This document shows positions 52,470 to 63,100 of a DNA stretch of 64,000 nt, one piece after another. Source of the DNA: Seminavis robusta. Lineage: Eukaryota > Bacillariophyta > Bacillariophyceae > Naviculales > Naviculaceae. The notes under the pieces were generated by a model. The model did no database searches, was not told where the DNA came from, and was given only the letters and a program-made list of their open reading frames with translations. The DNA lies in assembly GCA_903772945.1 (NCBI GenBank), contig CAICTM010000275.1:1-64000 (forward strand), read 5' to 3'. A program made the translations under genes and the position numbers. Each line of letters opens with the position of its first letter. The first letter of the stretch is position 1.

Positions 52470-52509
52470 CCGGGCGGCAACACACGACTCGTCGTGTGTT
52501 GCCGCCCGG
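52470..52509. repeat. 40-bp near-perfect GC-rich palindrome
   Basis: A 19-bp arm (CCGGGCGGCAACACACGAC) and its exact reverse complement are separated by two bases. It is non-coding and sits in an AT-rich spacer. It would form a very stable hairpin in RNA or a cruciform in DNA. Confidence 0.95.
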
Positions 52510-53003
52510 GCTAGCTAGCTTGAAAGAAGAGTGCAATCTCAAACATGTCATCCTTCTTCTATTTGTCTTTCTGCCGAGGTATCGCAGCTCCCGCTGACTT
52601 ATACGTTGCGCGGAGGTGCCAATATAAGCTGAACTCTCATGTTTAGCCAGTTTAACTGACTTATATACCGGTATTGATGTTTTAACTCCCGCTCAAGATC
52701 GGAATAGACTGAGACTCGACTCGACTCGTACGTGTTCCTGATTGCGGGGCGAATTCTTGCCAATTTCTTTCCTCGTCCATGTCATTGTGATGAGCGAGCT
52801 TGTGATGCTACCTCGTCATCGCTTCATCTACAGAACAACGCTTTGTTTCACACAGGCGTACTCCTCTCCATTATCATTATTGTGTCGCTCCAAGCTCTCT
52901 AGCTAGCATCATCATTGTACATGTGCATCATTTTTGGCGTTCAGGTACCCTAGTCTGCAGAGACGACAATATCTGTCGATAGAGACAAGCAAAAAGTTGT
53001 GCA

Positions 53004-54381
53004 ATGACTGGCAGCAACACCACTTCTACCGCATCCGTCACTTCAGAGAACGAGGAAGTAACCACTTTTCCCGTCTTTGAACTATCATTGGATGCCAGCT
53101 CGGACATTGCTGGTCTGGCCATTGCCGTTTCTTCCTTGAGTGATGCCGTGGAAGAGGTGAGGGTAGACATATATAACAGTTTCACAATTCGATGGAACGA
53201 AGAAGGTGTGCCAGAGCTCTTTGAAGCATTGGGCAGAGTCCCTCAGTTGCGAAAGGTAGAATTCTATGGTTTGAGGATTTTCCCCTACCGAATGCCAATT
53301 GTCATGGCTGAGCGAACGCTGGCTACTGCCACTCGTTTGGAAGAATTCTCCCTTGTGGGTATTAACCTATGTGAAGAGGAAGCAGATCCCAATGGCAATG
53401 TATTTTCTCGGTTTTCTGAAACCCTCCGGCACCATCCCACGCTCAAGACATTTGCATTGGATAACTGTCGGTTGAGAGATGAAGAGACTGGCCCTACCCT
53501 GGATGAAGCCATTGTCGAACCTCTGGTGCAGATTCCATCACTGGAAAAAGTGGTTATTCGAGCCATGGAAGTTTCCATGTGGGGGGAGCTCAGCTGTGCT
53601 TCAGTTGCCAACCTGTGCAAGTCCAAAACCACTCAAGAGCCTGGAACTCTTTGTCTTTTCCAAGTGTGGAAGTGCCTTTCTCTTTGAAATGGCAAAAGCT
53701 CTCATTCAAGCCAACAACCAATCACAGCTGGAAGACTTATCCATATCAGGCTGTTTGGGTGGCATGAAGGGCGCCAAAACGATTTCGGAAATGATTCGAG
53801 TCAACACAAGCCTCAAATCTTTGGAACTGCACCTTCGCAGTCGAACCGAAGATGACGATGAAGAGGGTATCCGAGAGTTGTCCAAGGCGTTGGGACGCAA
53901 CAAAACTCTTGCCAAGTTCCAGCTGCATGGAGCCACCAACCGTACAGGGAGCCTGGAAACGCGCAATATCTTTTTGCAAATGTTGGAGAGCAACTACGCG
54001 CTCAAGTCTGGAGTTCAAGTCTTTCACCCGGGATTTTTGCGACCAGAGAATGAACTCTATTTGCGTCTGAACCAAGTAGGGAGAGGACGGTTACTACTAA
54101 ATGGTCTGGCAAAGAGAGAATGGGTCGACACCCTGATAAAGGTTCGACAAGACCTGGATTGTCTCTTCTACTTTCTCAGTACCAATCCTTCCCTTTGCAA
54201 TACTGTGGGTGATGCTTTTGTCGAAGAGATATCCACTCCAAAGACACCAATGGAAGGCGTCATTCCAAGTGAAACGACAAACGGCACCACAGTTGCCACC
54301 ACCTCTACAATCCAAGTTAGTGGTTGCAAAGAACCAGCGTTGGACTGTGTGAATCGGAAACGCAAGCGAAGCATCAGCTGA
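53004..54381 (+). CDS. RNI-like leucine-rich-repeat protein with one apparent frameshift
   Basis: A paralogue of the minus-strand LRR gene at 49149-50378. The first frame (MTGSNTTSTASVTSENEEV) carries repeats such as VPQLRKVEFYGLRI and IPSLEKVVIRAMEV, and runs through SCASVANLCKSK. The homologous sequence then continues in the next frame (KPLKSLELFVFSKCG) near 53620. An AAAA run there could have gained one base, and no GT-AG intron fits. The rest is conserved: NTSLKSLELHLRSRTEDD, NKTLAKFQLHGATNR, REWVDTLIKVRQDLDCLFYF, then a family-extra tail ending in KRKRSIS, which looks like a nuclear localisation signal. It is either a broken copy, a sequence error or, less likely, a frameshifted gene. 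The signal is strong on both sides of the break. Confidence 0.78.
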
Positions 54382-55087
54382 CCTACTAGAACATGTCAGC
54401 TGGTGGACAGGGCCTTTTCTACTGCGGCCAAGTTTGAACAGAACTCACCGTACATGTATCCTACTTCTCCAAAAGTTGGAGTTTGTTAAAGTTGCAACTC
54501 TCGACGTGTGTTTGTGAAAACTAATGTATATAATCAGACCAATTGAATGATGAAAGTGGTCTTCGTAGCTAGTGCTACCGATTTGCTTCTTGGTCAATCA
54601 AGTGTGTCGAGTTTAAATTCAGACGAGCCCATGGAAGTGGTTGGTGGCTCTTCAAACCTGAGCCAAACAGATCAAAGGAGTAGTATTGTAGGTATGCGGA
54701 AGCATCAGAGGGCGACTTAGTCTGTGAGTGGACCTCGAGGATGTGATAAGCAACCAGCTCGAGAGAAAGAAGTGGCAGTATGGCCTGCTTAATCTACCGG
54801 TAGCTAATCGTCCCTCCTAATAAGTGCAACACTGCGAGGACGAGAAATCTCGGAAGCGCATATCTACAGACACAACTTGACAAGCAAAATAGATCAATCA
54901 ACCTTCATTAGTAGTCATTCAAACTACACTGTTCACTCCCCACAAACACCAGCTGTCCAGGAACGAATGGTAAAGCAGCAAGACAAGTCAGAATAAATCC
55001 CAAAGAGCCCTGTCAAAAAGGGCGTGTAGGGAATCAACAAGCTTCGCAAAACCATTTGCACTCCATGTCATCGTTGTCACCATTCAT
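54382..55087. other. convergent spacer
   Basis: Between the 3' ends of the LRR gene (+) and the Nup62 gene (-). No gene seen. Confidence 0.4.
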
Positions 55088-56869
55088 TCAACCAAAACGA
55101 GACGGAGGCATTCCAATAGGCAAACTCTGCTGCTGCTGTTGTTGTTGCGTAGCCGGTGGAGCATTCATGACTTGATTCAATTGGACCACATCCATTTCCA
55201 ACTTTCGAGAGTAGGATTCTAGTTCGGCCAATTGATTCTGATGCATGTTGAGCACATGAACGATACGTCCCACTTCGCCAGCTTTGCTCAAGACAGATTC
55301 CTGCGCCAAATCCATTTGTTGGAGGGTTTGACGCAAATTGTCTTGCAACACACTGAGGGAAACATCCATTTCAGACGCCGTCTCATAGGCCTGTTCTCGT
55401 TGGATATCGGCATCCTTTGGTGTTAGATGGGCTTGAGCCTGGAAGAGTTGATCTACGTGCTGTTCAATCGCTTCCATGGAATTATCCAATTCCTCCTGAA
55501 AGGCACCAATGCCCTGAAATGTACGTTCCAATTCTTCTTGTTTGTGCAGTAGCCGTTGCGATTGGGTAGTAATCGATGCCAAATCACGCTGACTATCACG
55601 CAACATGGCATCATACTGACTGACACGCTGGGCTTCTTGACAGTAAAGAATGGCATCCTGTTCGAGTTCTTGCTGAAATTTGTTGAGGATTTGTTCGACC
55701 GTCAAGGTTTGGTAATCCAATCGGGCCGGTTCCTTGGAGACGGCAGGTGCCGTAGGAGGAGCAGGAGCTACGGCCAGGGCTGTAGTGGCTCCGGGTTGTG
55801 TCGGAGCAATGGTCGCACCAGGAGTTGTCGTGGGAGCCACTCCAGGAGCAGTCGGTGGTTTGGGCGTGACTACCGGGGCCGGGGTAGCAGGTGTGGGTGG
55901 GACGGGAGTCTTTCCGGTGTCCCCTCCAAAGTTGAATCCACCCGCGGCAGGGGCAGCCGGCGTCTTGCTGACATCCTCTTTGCCGGGTGCTGGGGTTGCA
56001 CCACCAAATGAAAATCCACCAGGCAAACCAGCGGCGGCTCCTGCTGCTGGGGCTGCTGGTGTGGTAGCGGCTGCTGCCGCCGCACCACCAAATGAAAATC
56101 CTCCTGCGGCTGGATTGCCGGCATCTTCCTTGGCCGCCGGCGTTGGAGCTGCTCCTCCGAAACCAAATCCACCAGCGGCTGGGGCGGCTGGAGCTGTGGC
56201 ATCAGCAGCAGGGGCTGCTCCTCCAAAATTGAAGCTGGCGGTTGGAGCAGCAGCAGCGGGTGGATTATTGGCACCTTCCGTGGCTGCAGGCGCTGGAGCT
56301 GCCCCTCCGAAGCCAAAAGCGCCAGCAGCTGGGGTTTTGGGATCGGCAGCTGGAGCTGCTCCTCCAAAATTGAAACTGGCAGGAGTCGCGGCGGCTGGTT
56401 TATTGGCATCGTCTGCCTTGGGTGGTGGAGCTGGAGTAGCTCCACCAAAATTGTAACTGGCAGGAGCAGCGGCCGCTGGTGGTTGGCTGTTGTCGGGAGC
56501 AGGAGTTCCTCCAAAATTGAAACTGGCAGGCCCGGCAGCATCGGCGCCACCTAGATTAAAGGAAGGAGGTTTGGAGTCGCCTCCACCAGCACCTCCTCCA
56601 AAACCAAAGGCAGGAGCTCTTTTGGGAGTTTTTTCATCGGCTGCTGGCGTAGCAGCACCACCACCAAAACTAAAGCCACCCGAAGCCTTGTCACCACCGG
56701 CACTGGGGGCACCAAAACTAAAACCACCACTCGGAGCACCACCAAATCCCGTCGATGCCCCCGCAGCCGGTGCTGGAGTCGACGCTCCAAACGAAAAGCC
56801 TCCTCCCGCCGGAGCAGGGGCTGGAGTACCGCCACCGCCACCACCACCAAAATTAAATGCCATGGTCAC
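55088..56869 (-). CDS. nucleoporin of the Nup62/Nsp1 family
   Basis: A single exon, 593 residues (MTMAFNFGGG, or Met3 as start). Residues 1 to about 330 form an FG domain with repeated FNFGG and FSFGG cores in Ala/Pro/Gly-rich spacers, which makes the hydrogel-like permeability barrier and binds transport receptors. A Pro/Thr-rich linker follows. The C-terminal 200 residues are the Nsp1_C coiled-coil domain: LDYQTLTVEQILNKFQQELE, ILYCQEAQRVSQYD, QRLLHKQEELERTFQ, then a long heptad region. This domain builds the Nup62-Nup58-Nup54 trimer of the central channel and also binds Nup82/Nup88-type complexes. Length and layout match the family well. The open frames on the opposite strand (for example 55734-56456) are shadows of its repeats. 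Confidence 0.95.
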   Translation of the reverse strand: MTMAFNFGGGGGGGTPAPAPAGGGFSFGASTPAPAAGASTGFGGAPSGGFSFGAPSAGGDKASGGFSFGGGAATPAADEKTPKRAPAFGFGGGAGGGDSKPPSFNLGGADAAGPASFNFGGTPAPDNSQPPAAAAPASYNFGGATPAPPPKADDANKPAAATPASFNFGGAAPAADPKTPAAGAFGFGGAAPAPAATEGANNPPAAAAPTASFNFGGAAPAADATAPAAPAAGGFGFGGAAPTPAAKEDAGNPAAGGFSFGGAAAAAATTPAAPAAGAAAGLPGGFSFGGATPAPGKEDVSKTPAAPAAGGFNFGGDTGKTPVPPTPATPAPVVTPKPPTAPGVAPTTTPGATIAPTQPGATTALAVAPAPPTAPAVSKEPARLDYQTLTVEQILNKFQQELEQDAILYCQEAQRVSQYDAMLRDSQRDLASITTQSQRLLHKQEELERTFQGIGAFQEELDNSMEAIEQHVDQLFQAQAHLTPKDADIQREQAYETASEMDVSLSVLQDNLRQTLQQMDLAQESVLSKAGEVGRIVHVLNMHQNQLAELESYSRKLEMDVVQLNQVMNAPPATQQQQQQQSLPIGMPPSRFG

Positions 56870-58333
56870 TCAAACTTGTTTGTGATCTTGGCTCAAAATA
56901 ATAAACAAACAGCTGCTTGCTCGATATGTTTTTACTCTCTTGAAGTGGACTCTCAGTACACCCGTAGAAGCTGATGGAAGGTACAGCGAGCAGAGGATCT
57001 ACCAACAAAGCAACAAAGCAACAGTCCAGACGACAGACAACGATCGAGGGTTTCGGGTGGAAGCGAAATCTTTTGTGTGGAGCTGGCTGCTGCATGCTGT
57101 CGGCCAGTGGCTGCAACGCAATAATAATGCTATTTCAATATTGTTGTTTAGAGTTTCTGCACTAGCTAGGTAGGTAAGTACCGGTACACCTCAATCTTTG
57201 TTTCGCTTTCACATTCATTTTGTGGAACTGATGATTGATGATGCCCAATGGGGGAGATGGGAGTGAGCTACCGGTATAGGGTCTGTCAGACAGGGGTTTG
57301 GAGAGAGCTTCGAAGCTGGCAACATAGTAGGGGCATACAAGGGATGATGCATGCAAATTGGCAGAGATCTAGATTGGTATACGGCAATGCTAGCACCACG
57401 ACGGGACGGGGTACGGTGAGACGAGGGGGGCATAGCTAATGATGAGTTGGCTGATTCTGTAGTACTGTACTTGAGATATTCTAGAACGTCCATTGACCTA
57501 AACCGGATGAACCAGAAGGAGAGGATGAGGCAGTAATCAACTCAAACCAAGCGCAATAGCCAGCTAGCCAGTGCAAGCAATGCTAGCTACTGGAGTAGTA
57601 TTTTGGGCCAGATTGCATCTACAGGCGTACTGCATGATCCGATTGGGCTCGCCCCTGTCTGTGGTACCGGTAGTTTCCTTTCATGTAAATATTGTTTCCT
57701 TTCATGTTTACAGTCAACATTCAGATATATATACTGGGGGGGATTCAGGAATTCAGTAAATATAACAGCGAGAATAAATATTGATTTTATCCCTAACCCT
57801 AACTATTCCCGTAGAATTGTACGTGCTCTAGTACTAAAATAGGGTTAGAGTTAAAAATGTGGGAACTGGAGTATTCTTAAATATTATAGAGCGAATAAAT
57901 ACAAGATTATAAATATAAGCGAGCGTTGACTGTACCACAGCATGAGTTCCAAACTAACTGCGTGGCACAAGAGAGCCCAATCGTTGCGCGCCAGCGCCAC
58001 GACGAAAAAGACGCTCAATGGCCTCACACTGCGTAACGGCAACCCAAGACGAAAAACGATGACCACGCGTAATAGAGGTCTCAAACATACAAAAGACTGT
58101 TTCTGGACTTGTCCCATCATTGTTGCCGGCAAAGCCCATTCACTCACCTTCTTCCTGCATAAACATCATCATCTCTACTGTACTAGTATTACTAGCTAAG
58201 CTGGCCACTTGGGATCTGTTTGAGAACGGGAAAGTAAATCGAGGCAAGAACCAAGTTTTTTGTCGGCAGGCTTTTTCACCTCCTCGGAAGCAAGGCAAGA
58301 ACTCGACTATTTATTTGGGAGGATCAATACATC
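56870..58333. other. divergent spacer between Nup62 and EDEM genes
   Basis: Contains the promoters of both genes. Frames of 60-90 codons at 57884-58199 on both strands show no family features. A two-unit CCCTAA run near 57790 is too short to be an interstitial telomere. ACCGGTA palindromes are at 57179-57185 and 57664-57670. Confidence 0.45.
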
Positions 58334-61300
58334 ATGAGAGGACCATCATCGGAAGATCTCGTCATGAATGCTGGCACCCAGCATCCTGGCCGATTACAAC
58401 TCCACGACAGTCACAACAGCAAGAGAAAGAGACGAAGAAGGACGACGAGTCGATGGGTTTTCTCGTTTCCTTCCGTCGTCCTTTGGGTCACTCTGCTCTC
58501 GTCTGGTTGGAGAGGGCCAAGCCTTGCTGTCGTGGGACCCGTAGTAAATGCTCAGGAAGAATCAATGACCACAACAACAAGTACTCTAGACGAGGAGCGC
58601 TCGGATGTGGACATGGAAACAGACGAAATAATGAATGCCTTTCTAAAGACATTGCGTCTTTCTTCCTATCTGGACCTGATTGTCCAGGCCACACACGAAA
58701 AGAAACCCGTGAATTCCAACAGAGGAGGACCTCCCGTCATGATTGGAAGAAGACGAAGTCTCATGGAACACAGTCTTCATCATCATTATTCCGTCCAGTA
58801 CTTGCAACAACTCAAAAAGAGACGGACCAGTACTACTACTATTTCCTCCACATCATCATCAAGTAGTAGCAGTGAAGACAGCAGTAGTAGCAGCTCTAGC
58901 AGCGAAGACAGTAGGAGCAGTGACGAAGAGCAAAAGCAGCAGCAACAAGCACAGAACCAAAAAAGAGAGGCCGAGTTGCGCGAAGTACTCAACGCCTTTT
59001 TGTACTTGACGCCACTGGAAGCCCATGTCAAGGCCAATCCACAGCGACAACAACACAACTCGGCCACATCCAACATGGTGGGAATGCCACCCTTTCCGCC
59101 CAGTGCTAGTCGCGCCAATGCACAGCTCTTGAAAGACATGTTCTACCGGTCCTACAATGCTTACATGGAACATTCCTTTCCCGCTGCCGAACTCCTGCCA
59201 CTCACCTGTCAGCCAGGGACGTTTGATCTGGTGCGACTTCCAGCATTGACTTTGATTGATGCCCTTGATACACTGATAGTACTAGGGGACAGTCTAGAGT
59301 TTGCCAAGAGCGTCGAACGATTACGAGCATTTCATCGAGAGCACTTAAAAAGCGACGGATCGGGAGGCATTTTTGCCGTCAATCAAAATGTCAGCCTCTT
59401 TGAGACGACCATTCGAGTTTTGGGAGGGCTGTTATCCGCTCATCAAATGGCAGTAGCCTATCTCAGAAATCAACAACAACCAGACAGGGGCGCTCAACAA
59501 CAACAACACGTATTGCCGCCCGTTTTCTTGAAGGATGTCTTTGATTCCACTTCTGCCGATGTGTACTTGCAGCCACCAGAGCATGTGCAACGGATACTGG
59601 AGCAACACGCCCAAAAGTACCTCACCGACACAAAGGGAACTTGTACAGTGGCTAATCCAGCTGCCAAAGCTGGTAACGACAACAATCCAGAAGACCTTGA
59701 GATTCATCACGCCGACAATAACCATCACTCCGAGGTTGTAGTAGATGTTAACAGCAATCATGAAGATTGGAGAGAGCATTGTGGTGCTGGCGTGCTGGCA
59801 CTGGAAGATTGTGCCGCATCCAAAGCTCCCAAAAACAATGCGAAACAGCAGCAGCAACAAGCGGTCAATCAAACCGTGGCACGCCTGCAAAAGGAACGCC
59901 TACTGCGTGAACCACAGTGGGAATACGATGGTTTCTTGTTGGATCTGGCGCTGGATATCGGTGAACGCTTGTTACCTGCATTTGATACGCGAACGGGAAT
60001 CCCATACGGAACCGTGAATCTGCTCAGTGGCGTGCCCTCGGGAGAAACCACCGTGGCGTCCTTGGCCGGAGGTGGAACCTTGTCACTCGAAATGGAATTG
60101 CTGTCGCGGCTCACGGGCGACCTTCGATTTGGGCGAGCTGCCAAATTGGCCATTCGGGCACTGTGGGTGAGACGTTCCAACTTGAATTTGCTGGGGAAGC
60201 ACATTGATATTCAACGGGGGACATGGACCGAAAACTTGTCGGGGATCGGATCCAACTCGGATTCTTTCTTAGAATACCTTTTGAAACACTATCTGCTGTT
60301 CCCCGAGGAAGAGGACTTTTGGACAATGCTGCAAGCAGCCTATACTGGAATATTCAAGGACGCTCGACTTGGAGAATGGTATGCTGACGTGGACATGAAA
60401 ACGGGAAAACAGGCATGGCCCAAGGGCATGATCAAGCGAGTGCTAGAATCGCTCATGGCGTTTTACCCGGGGATGCAGACGCTCCTGGGCGAGCACGTTC
60501 CGGCGGCTCGAAGTCTCAACTCCTTTTTCATGGTGCGAGAATTCCTCGGGTTTCTGCCTGAAAGATTCTCCTATAGCAACTGGAAAGTTGACGGTGGTAT
60601 CAGCTCTGGTGCCGCCAAATATCCGCTGCGACCAGAATTGTTGGAAAGTTGCTATTTTATGCACAGGGTAACCAAAAAGGACGGTGCCTCGTCAGAGGCC
60701 TCATCTAGCTGGCAGTGGGCTGCAGACTTTGCTCTGCACCATCTTGAGCGTCTGACCCGGGCAAAATGCGGGTATGCTTCGGTGCGAGGGTTGAATCCTT
60801 CAACCGGGAGTTTGCACAATTATCAACACTCCGAGCATGTCAAGCTGTTCAATGAAATGCCTAGTTTCTTCCTGAGTGAAACCATCAAATATCTCTATTT
60901 GACTTTTGATGACGACAACATAATTCACAAGGACAAGGATCGAGAATGGATTTTCACGACAGAAGCTCACCCCATACACCACGTTCCAACATTTGAACAG
61001 CAGCAAGAATCCACACAAAAGGACGAGGAAGAGGACGAATCAGTTCACCTGGCACAGGTCAAGGATCGACTTCGGAAGAAGCTGAAGGTTTTGAAGTATC
61101 ACAAAGCGCATAGAACATTTTCGTCGTCGAGGAGCAAGCCTCCTACTGATAACCTTGTTTCGGCTTACTATCTCGCAGAGGAACTGTGGGCAGACAACAC
61201 ACAACCTCGCAAGTATCGGGGCAGCATTAAGGAGGTTATCGACGAGATCTATACGTCAGAAGAACAGAACACCTATGATCCTGAATGGCACCCAGTCAAA

Positions 61301-63100
61301 TCTTTCTTCGGCGAAGAGGTGACGATGGTGGACCCGATGCAACAACAGAACAAGGAACATCTCTACGAAGAAGACAACAATCTAGCTCACATGACGTGGA
61401 GCAGCGTAGGGGTGGGAAGTGGCTATGGATTGAGGAAAGCATGCCCCAATACATACGCACCAGAACTGACCTGGTTGCATGCTCTCAATGGTGGAGCACT
61501 TGACTATACCGACATTTACGTCACCTCAATGTCAGAATCGGATGGTGATTATCCGTTTGCTGAGACGGTACACCTTCTGGTGACATCAGCCGAAGCTCTC
61601 AGCGTACATGGAAGTGGTGTCTATCTTGGAATGATGGACTCGTCAGTGCAAGCGAGCGAGCAGTGCCCGATTGTTCCTCAAGCTAACAACGCGCACACAC
61701 GAGCTACAGACTCGACATCGACGGAGTCGTCGCCAGAGCAACTTCTTGGTGAAACCTCGAATGATGTAGGAGATGGAGATGTACCAGAGGCAGCCATACA
61801 ACACGTGGAACTGGCAGGACTTGGTACTTTCGAAATCAAGGCATTCCCTGAAGGCAGCGGCTTCATTATGAAACATATGGATAGTGGAGAATCCATCATG
61901 GCAACTTTCATTGCGGATGCTTTCGATGGAATCTCTGCTCAAGATGTTACGCTCATGGTATATGCGTCCATGCCGCGAACGAAGATGCTGGTGACCTCGA
62001 ACGAAACCGACGATATCCAGGAATCGTCCGATGATAGCGACGACGTTGGCTACACCAAAGATGCAAAGGACGACGAAACCCCGGTACCGACTTGGAGGCG
62101 TGTAGGCCCTCGACTAGCTTCGTTGTTTAAAAAGAAGAACCCCAACACGGACGAAGTACCGCATATGGAACCTGGTGAACCTGAGCGGGCTGTTGTGATC
62201 GCGGATCTTCACAACCATGCATTCCACTGCGACGTGAATATCATTCGGCGACCACTTTCAATGAAACAAGACTCAGACTACAGCACAACAGAGACCGAGG
62301 ACAATGATGATGCCAGAACCTCTACCAACGCAGACGAGCTGGTCGCAACTGTTCCTTGCGCGCCTGCTTTGTTTGGGCCAACCTTAGTTTCCAAGTTAGT
62401 TGAGAGCAATGGAGCTTTGATCGAGCGACCAATCTTTCCTCCCAACGAGGCTGATGAGTTTGGTTGCGGTACTCAGGATGGCGAGGAAATCCCGACTGTA
62501 ACTCCCGTGAGAGAAAAGGAACCCAGGAGCAACGAAGATAATTTTTCCGAGGTTGAAGCACACGACGACAATGCTGCCGATGACCAAAGTGGTTCCTGTG
62601 AGAACAAGACGATTCAGCTTGTTCAACGTGGTGAGTGCAGCTTCTACGCCAAAGCTGCCAACCAGAAGAAGCATGTCAACGCGGAAGGGGTAATTGTCAT
62701 CAACAATGATGACTTGGAACTCTTTATCATGTCCAATGGCGGAGACGAAGATGTGGGCGTAAGCGAGGAGGAGATTCCGGTATCAGTCCTCGTAACGGGG
62801 ATGGATGGGGAAACCTTGCTTGGTGTGATCCAATCCGAAAGCCTTGCCTCCAACGATGAAACATATATGCTAGCACAAATCTCAATCTACAAACAAGACC
62901 CGGTTGTTGACGACACAGGAAACCTCAAGCAAGACTCAGAAGATATTGCTTGGCCCATTGTTCGCGGTTCTGGCGAAGCTCTGCAAATTCTCGCAGAGGG
63001 GGGCTGGGGAATTCATGCCATGCGGAAAGACGGAGGAAGTATAAAATCCATACAAGGAAGCAACGACCTACAAATATTTCTCCTCAAACACTCTGATTGA
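58334..63100 (+). CDS. EDEM-type GH47 mannosidase-like protein with PA domain
   Basis: A single exon, 1,588 residues. Residues 1-75 are basic, then hydrophobic (FPSVVLWVTLLSSGW), a signal anchor for ER entry. A Ser-rich stretch follows (about 165-210). The GH47 domain begins at about 265 (LKDMFYRSYNAYMEHSFPA) and shows the family's acidic positions in NVSLFETTIRVLGG, GGTLSLEMELLSRL, SNSDSFLEYLLKHY, LRPELLESCYFMH and FLSETIKYLYLTF (about 850). A low-complexity Gln/His/Asn insert (about 385-520) interrupts the domain. Near 1425-1530 a PA domain contains LVQRGECSFYAKA and GVIVINNDD, as in EDEM3-like members. EDEM proteins trim or recognise mannose on misfolded glycoproteins for ER-associated degradation. 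The long acidic middle region is unlike animal EDEM and probably disordered. There is no KDEL-type end. Confidence 0.9.
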   Translation: MRGPSSEDLVMNAGTQHPGRLQLHDSHNSKRKRRRRTTSRWVFSFPSVVLWVTLLSSGWRGPSLAVVGPVVNAQEESMTTTTSTLDEERSDVDMETDEIMNAFLKTLRLSSYLDLIVQATHEKKPVNSNRGGPPVMIGRRRSLMEHSLHHHYSVQYLQQLKKRRTSTTTISSTSSSSSSSEDSSSSSSSSEDSRSSDEEQKQQQQAQNQKREAELREVLNAFLYLTPLEAHVKANPQRQQHNSATSNMVGMPPFPPSASRANAQLLKDMFYRSYNAYMEHSFPAAELLPLTCQPGTFDLVRLPALTLIDALDTLIVLGDSLEFAKSVERLRAFHREHLKSDGSGGIFAVNQNVSLFETTIRVLGGLLSAHQMAVAYLRNQQQPDRGAQQQQHVLPPVFLKDVFDSTSADVYLQPPEHVQRILEQHAQKYLTDTKGTCTVANPAAKAGNDNNPEDLEIHHADNNHHSEVVVDVNSNHEDWREHCGAGVLALEDCAASKAPKNNAKQQQQQAVNQTVARLQKERLLREPQWEYDGFLLDLALDIGERLLPAFDTRTGIPYGTVNLLSGVPSGETTVASLAGGGTLSLEMELLSRLTGDLRFGRAAKLAIRALWVRRSNLNLLGKHIDIQRGTWTENLSGIGSNSDSFLEYLLKHYLLFPEEEDFWTMLQAAYTGIFKDARLGEWYADVDMKTGKQAWPKGMIKRVLESLMAFYPGMQTLLGEHVPAARSLNSFFMVREFLGFLPERFSYSNWKVDGGISSGAAKYPLRPELLESCYFMHRVTKKDGASSEASSSWQWAADFALHHLERLTRAKCGYASVRGLNPSTGSLHNYQHSEHVKLFNEMPSFFLSETIKYLYLTFDDDNIIHKDKDREWIFTTEAHPIHHVPTFEQQQESTQKDEEEDESVHLAQVKDRLRKKLKVLKYHKAHRTFSSSRSKPPTDNLVSAYYLAEELWADNTQPRKYRGSIKEVIDEIYTSEEQNTYDPEWHPVKSFFGEEVTMVDPMQQQNKEHLYEEDNNLAHMTWSSVGVGSGYGLRKACPNTYAPELTWLHALNGGALDYTDIYVTSMSESDGDYPFAETVHLLVTSAEALSVHGSGVYLGMMDSSVQASEQCPIVPQANNAHTRATDSTSTESSPEQLLGETSNDVGDGDVPEAAIQHVELAGLGTFEIKAFPEGSGFIMKHMDSGESIMATFIADAFDGISAQDVTLMVYASMPRTKMLVTSNETDDIQESSDDSDDVGYTKDAKDDETPVPTWRRVGPRLASLFKKKNPNTDEVPHMEPGEPERAVVIADLHNHAFHCDVNIIRRPLSMKQDSDYSTTETEDNDDARTSTNADELVATVPCAPALFGPTLVSKLVESNGALIERPIFPPNEADEFGCGTQDGEEIPTVTPVREKEPRSNEDNFSEVEAHDDNAADDQSGSCENKTIQLVQRGECSFYAKAANQKKHVNAEGVIVINNDDLELFIMSNGGDEDVGVSEEEIPVSVLVTGMDGETLLGVIQSESLASNDETYMLAQISIYKQDPVVDDTGNLKQDSEDIAWPIVRGSGEALQILAEGGWGIHAMRKDGGSIKSIQGSNDLQIFLLKHSD

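Larger units (their letters stand above)
51914..53003. other. 1.1-kb spacer with tandem repeat and palindrome
   Basis: No gene. It holds an exact 24-bp-period repeat and a 40-bp near-perfect palindrome (both listed), plus the promoter of the LRR gene at 53004. Confidence 0.5.

Noticed and set aside
55734-56550. 240- and 226-codon frames opposite or beside the Nup62 gene
   Set aside because: They are produced by the repeat-rich, stop-poor FG coding sequence; their composition has no independent features.
57786-57801. CCCTAACCCTAAC, telomere-like
   Set aside because: Only two units, and the rest of the area is ordinary spacer; too short to call an interstitial telomere.
57884-58199. Overlapping frames of 85-87 codons before the EDEM gene
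   Set aside because: They run on both strands in the promoter area and show no family features or splice sites.
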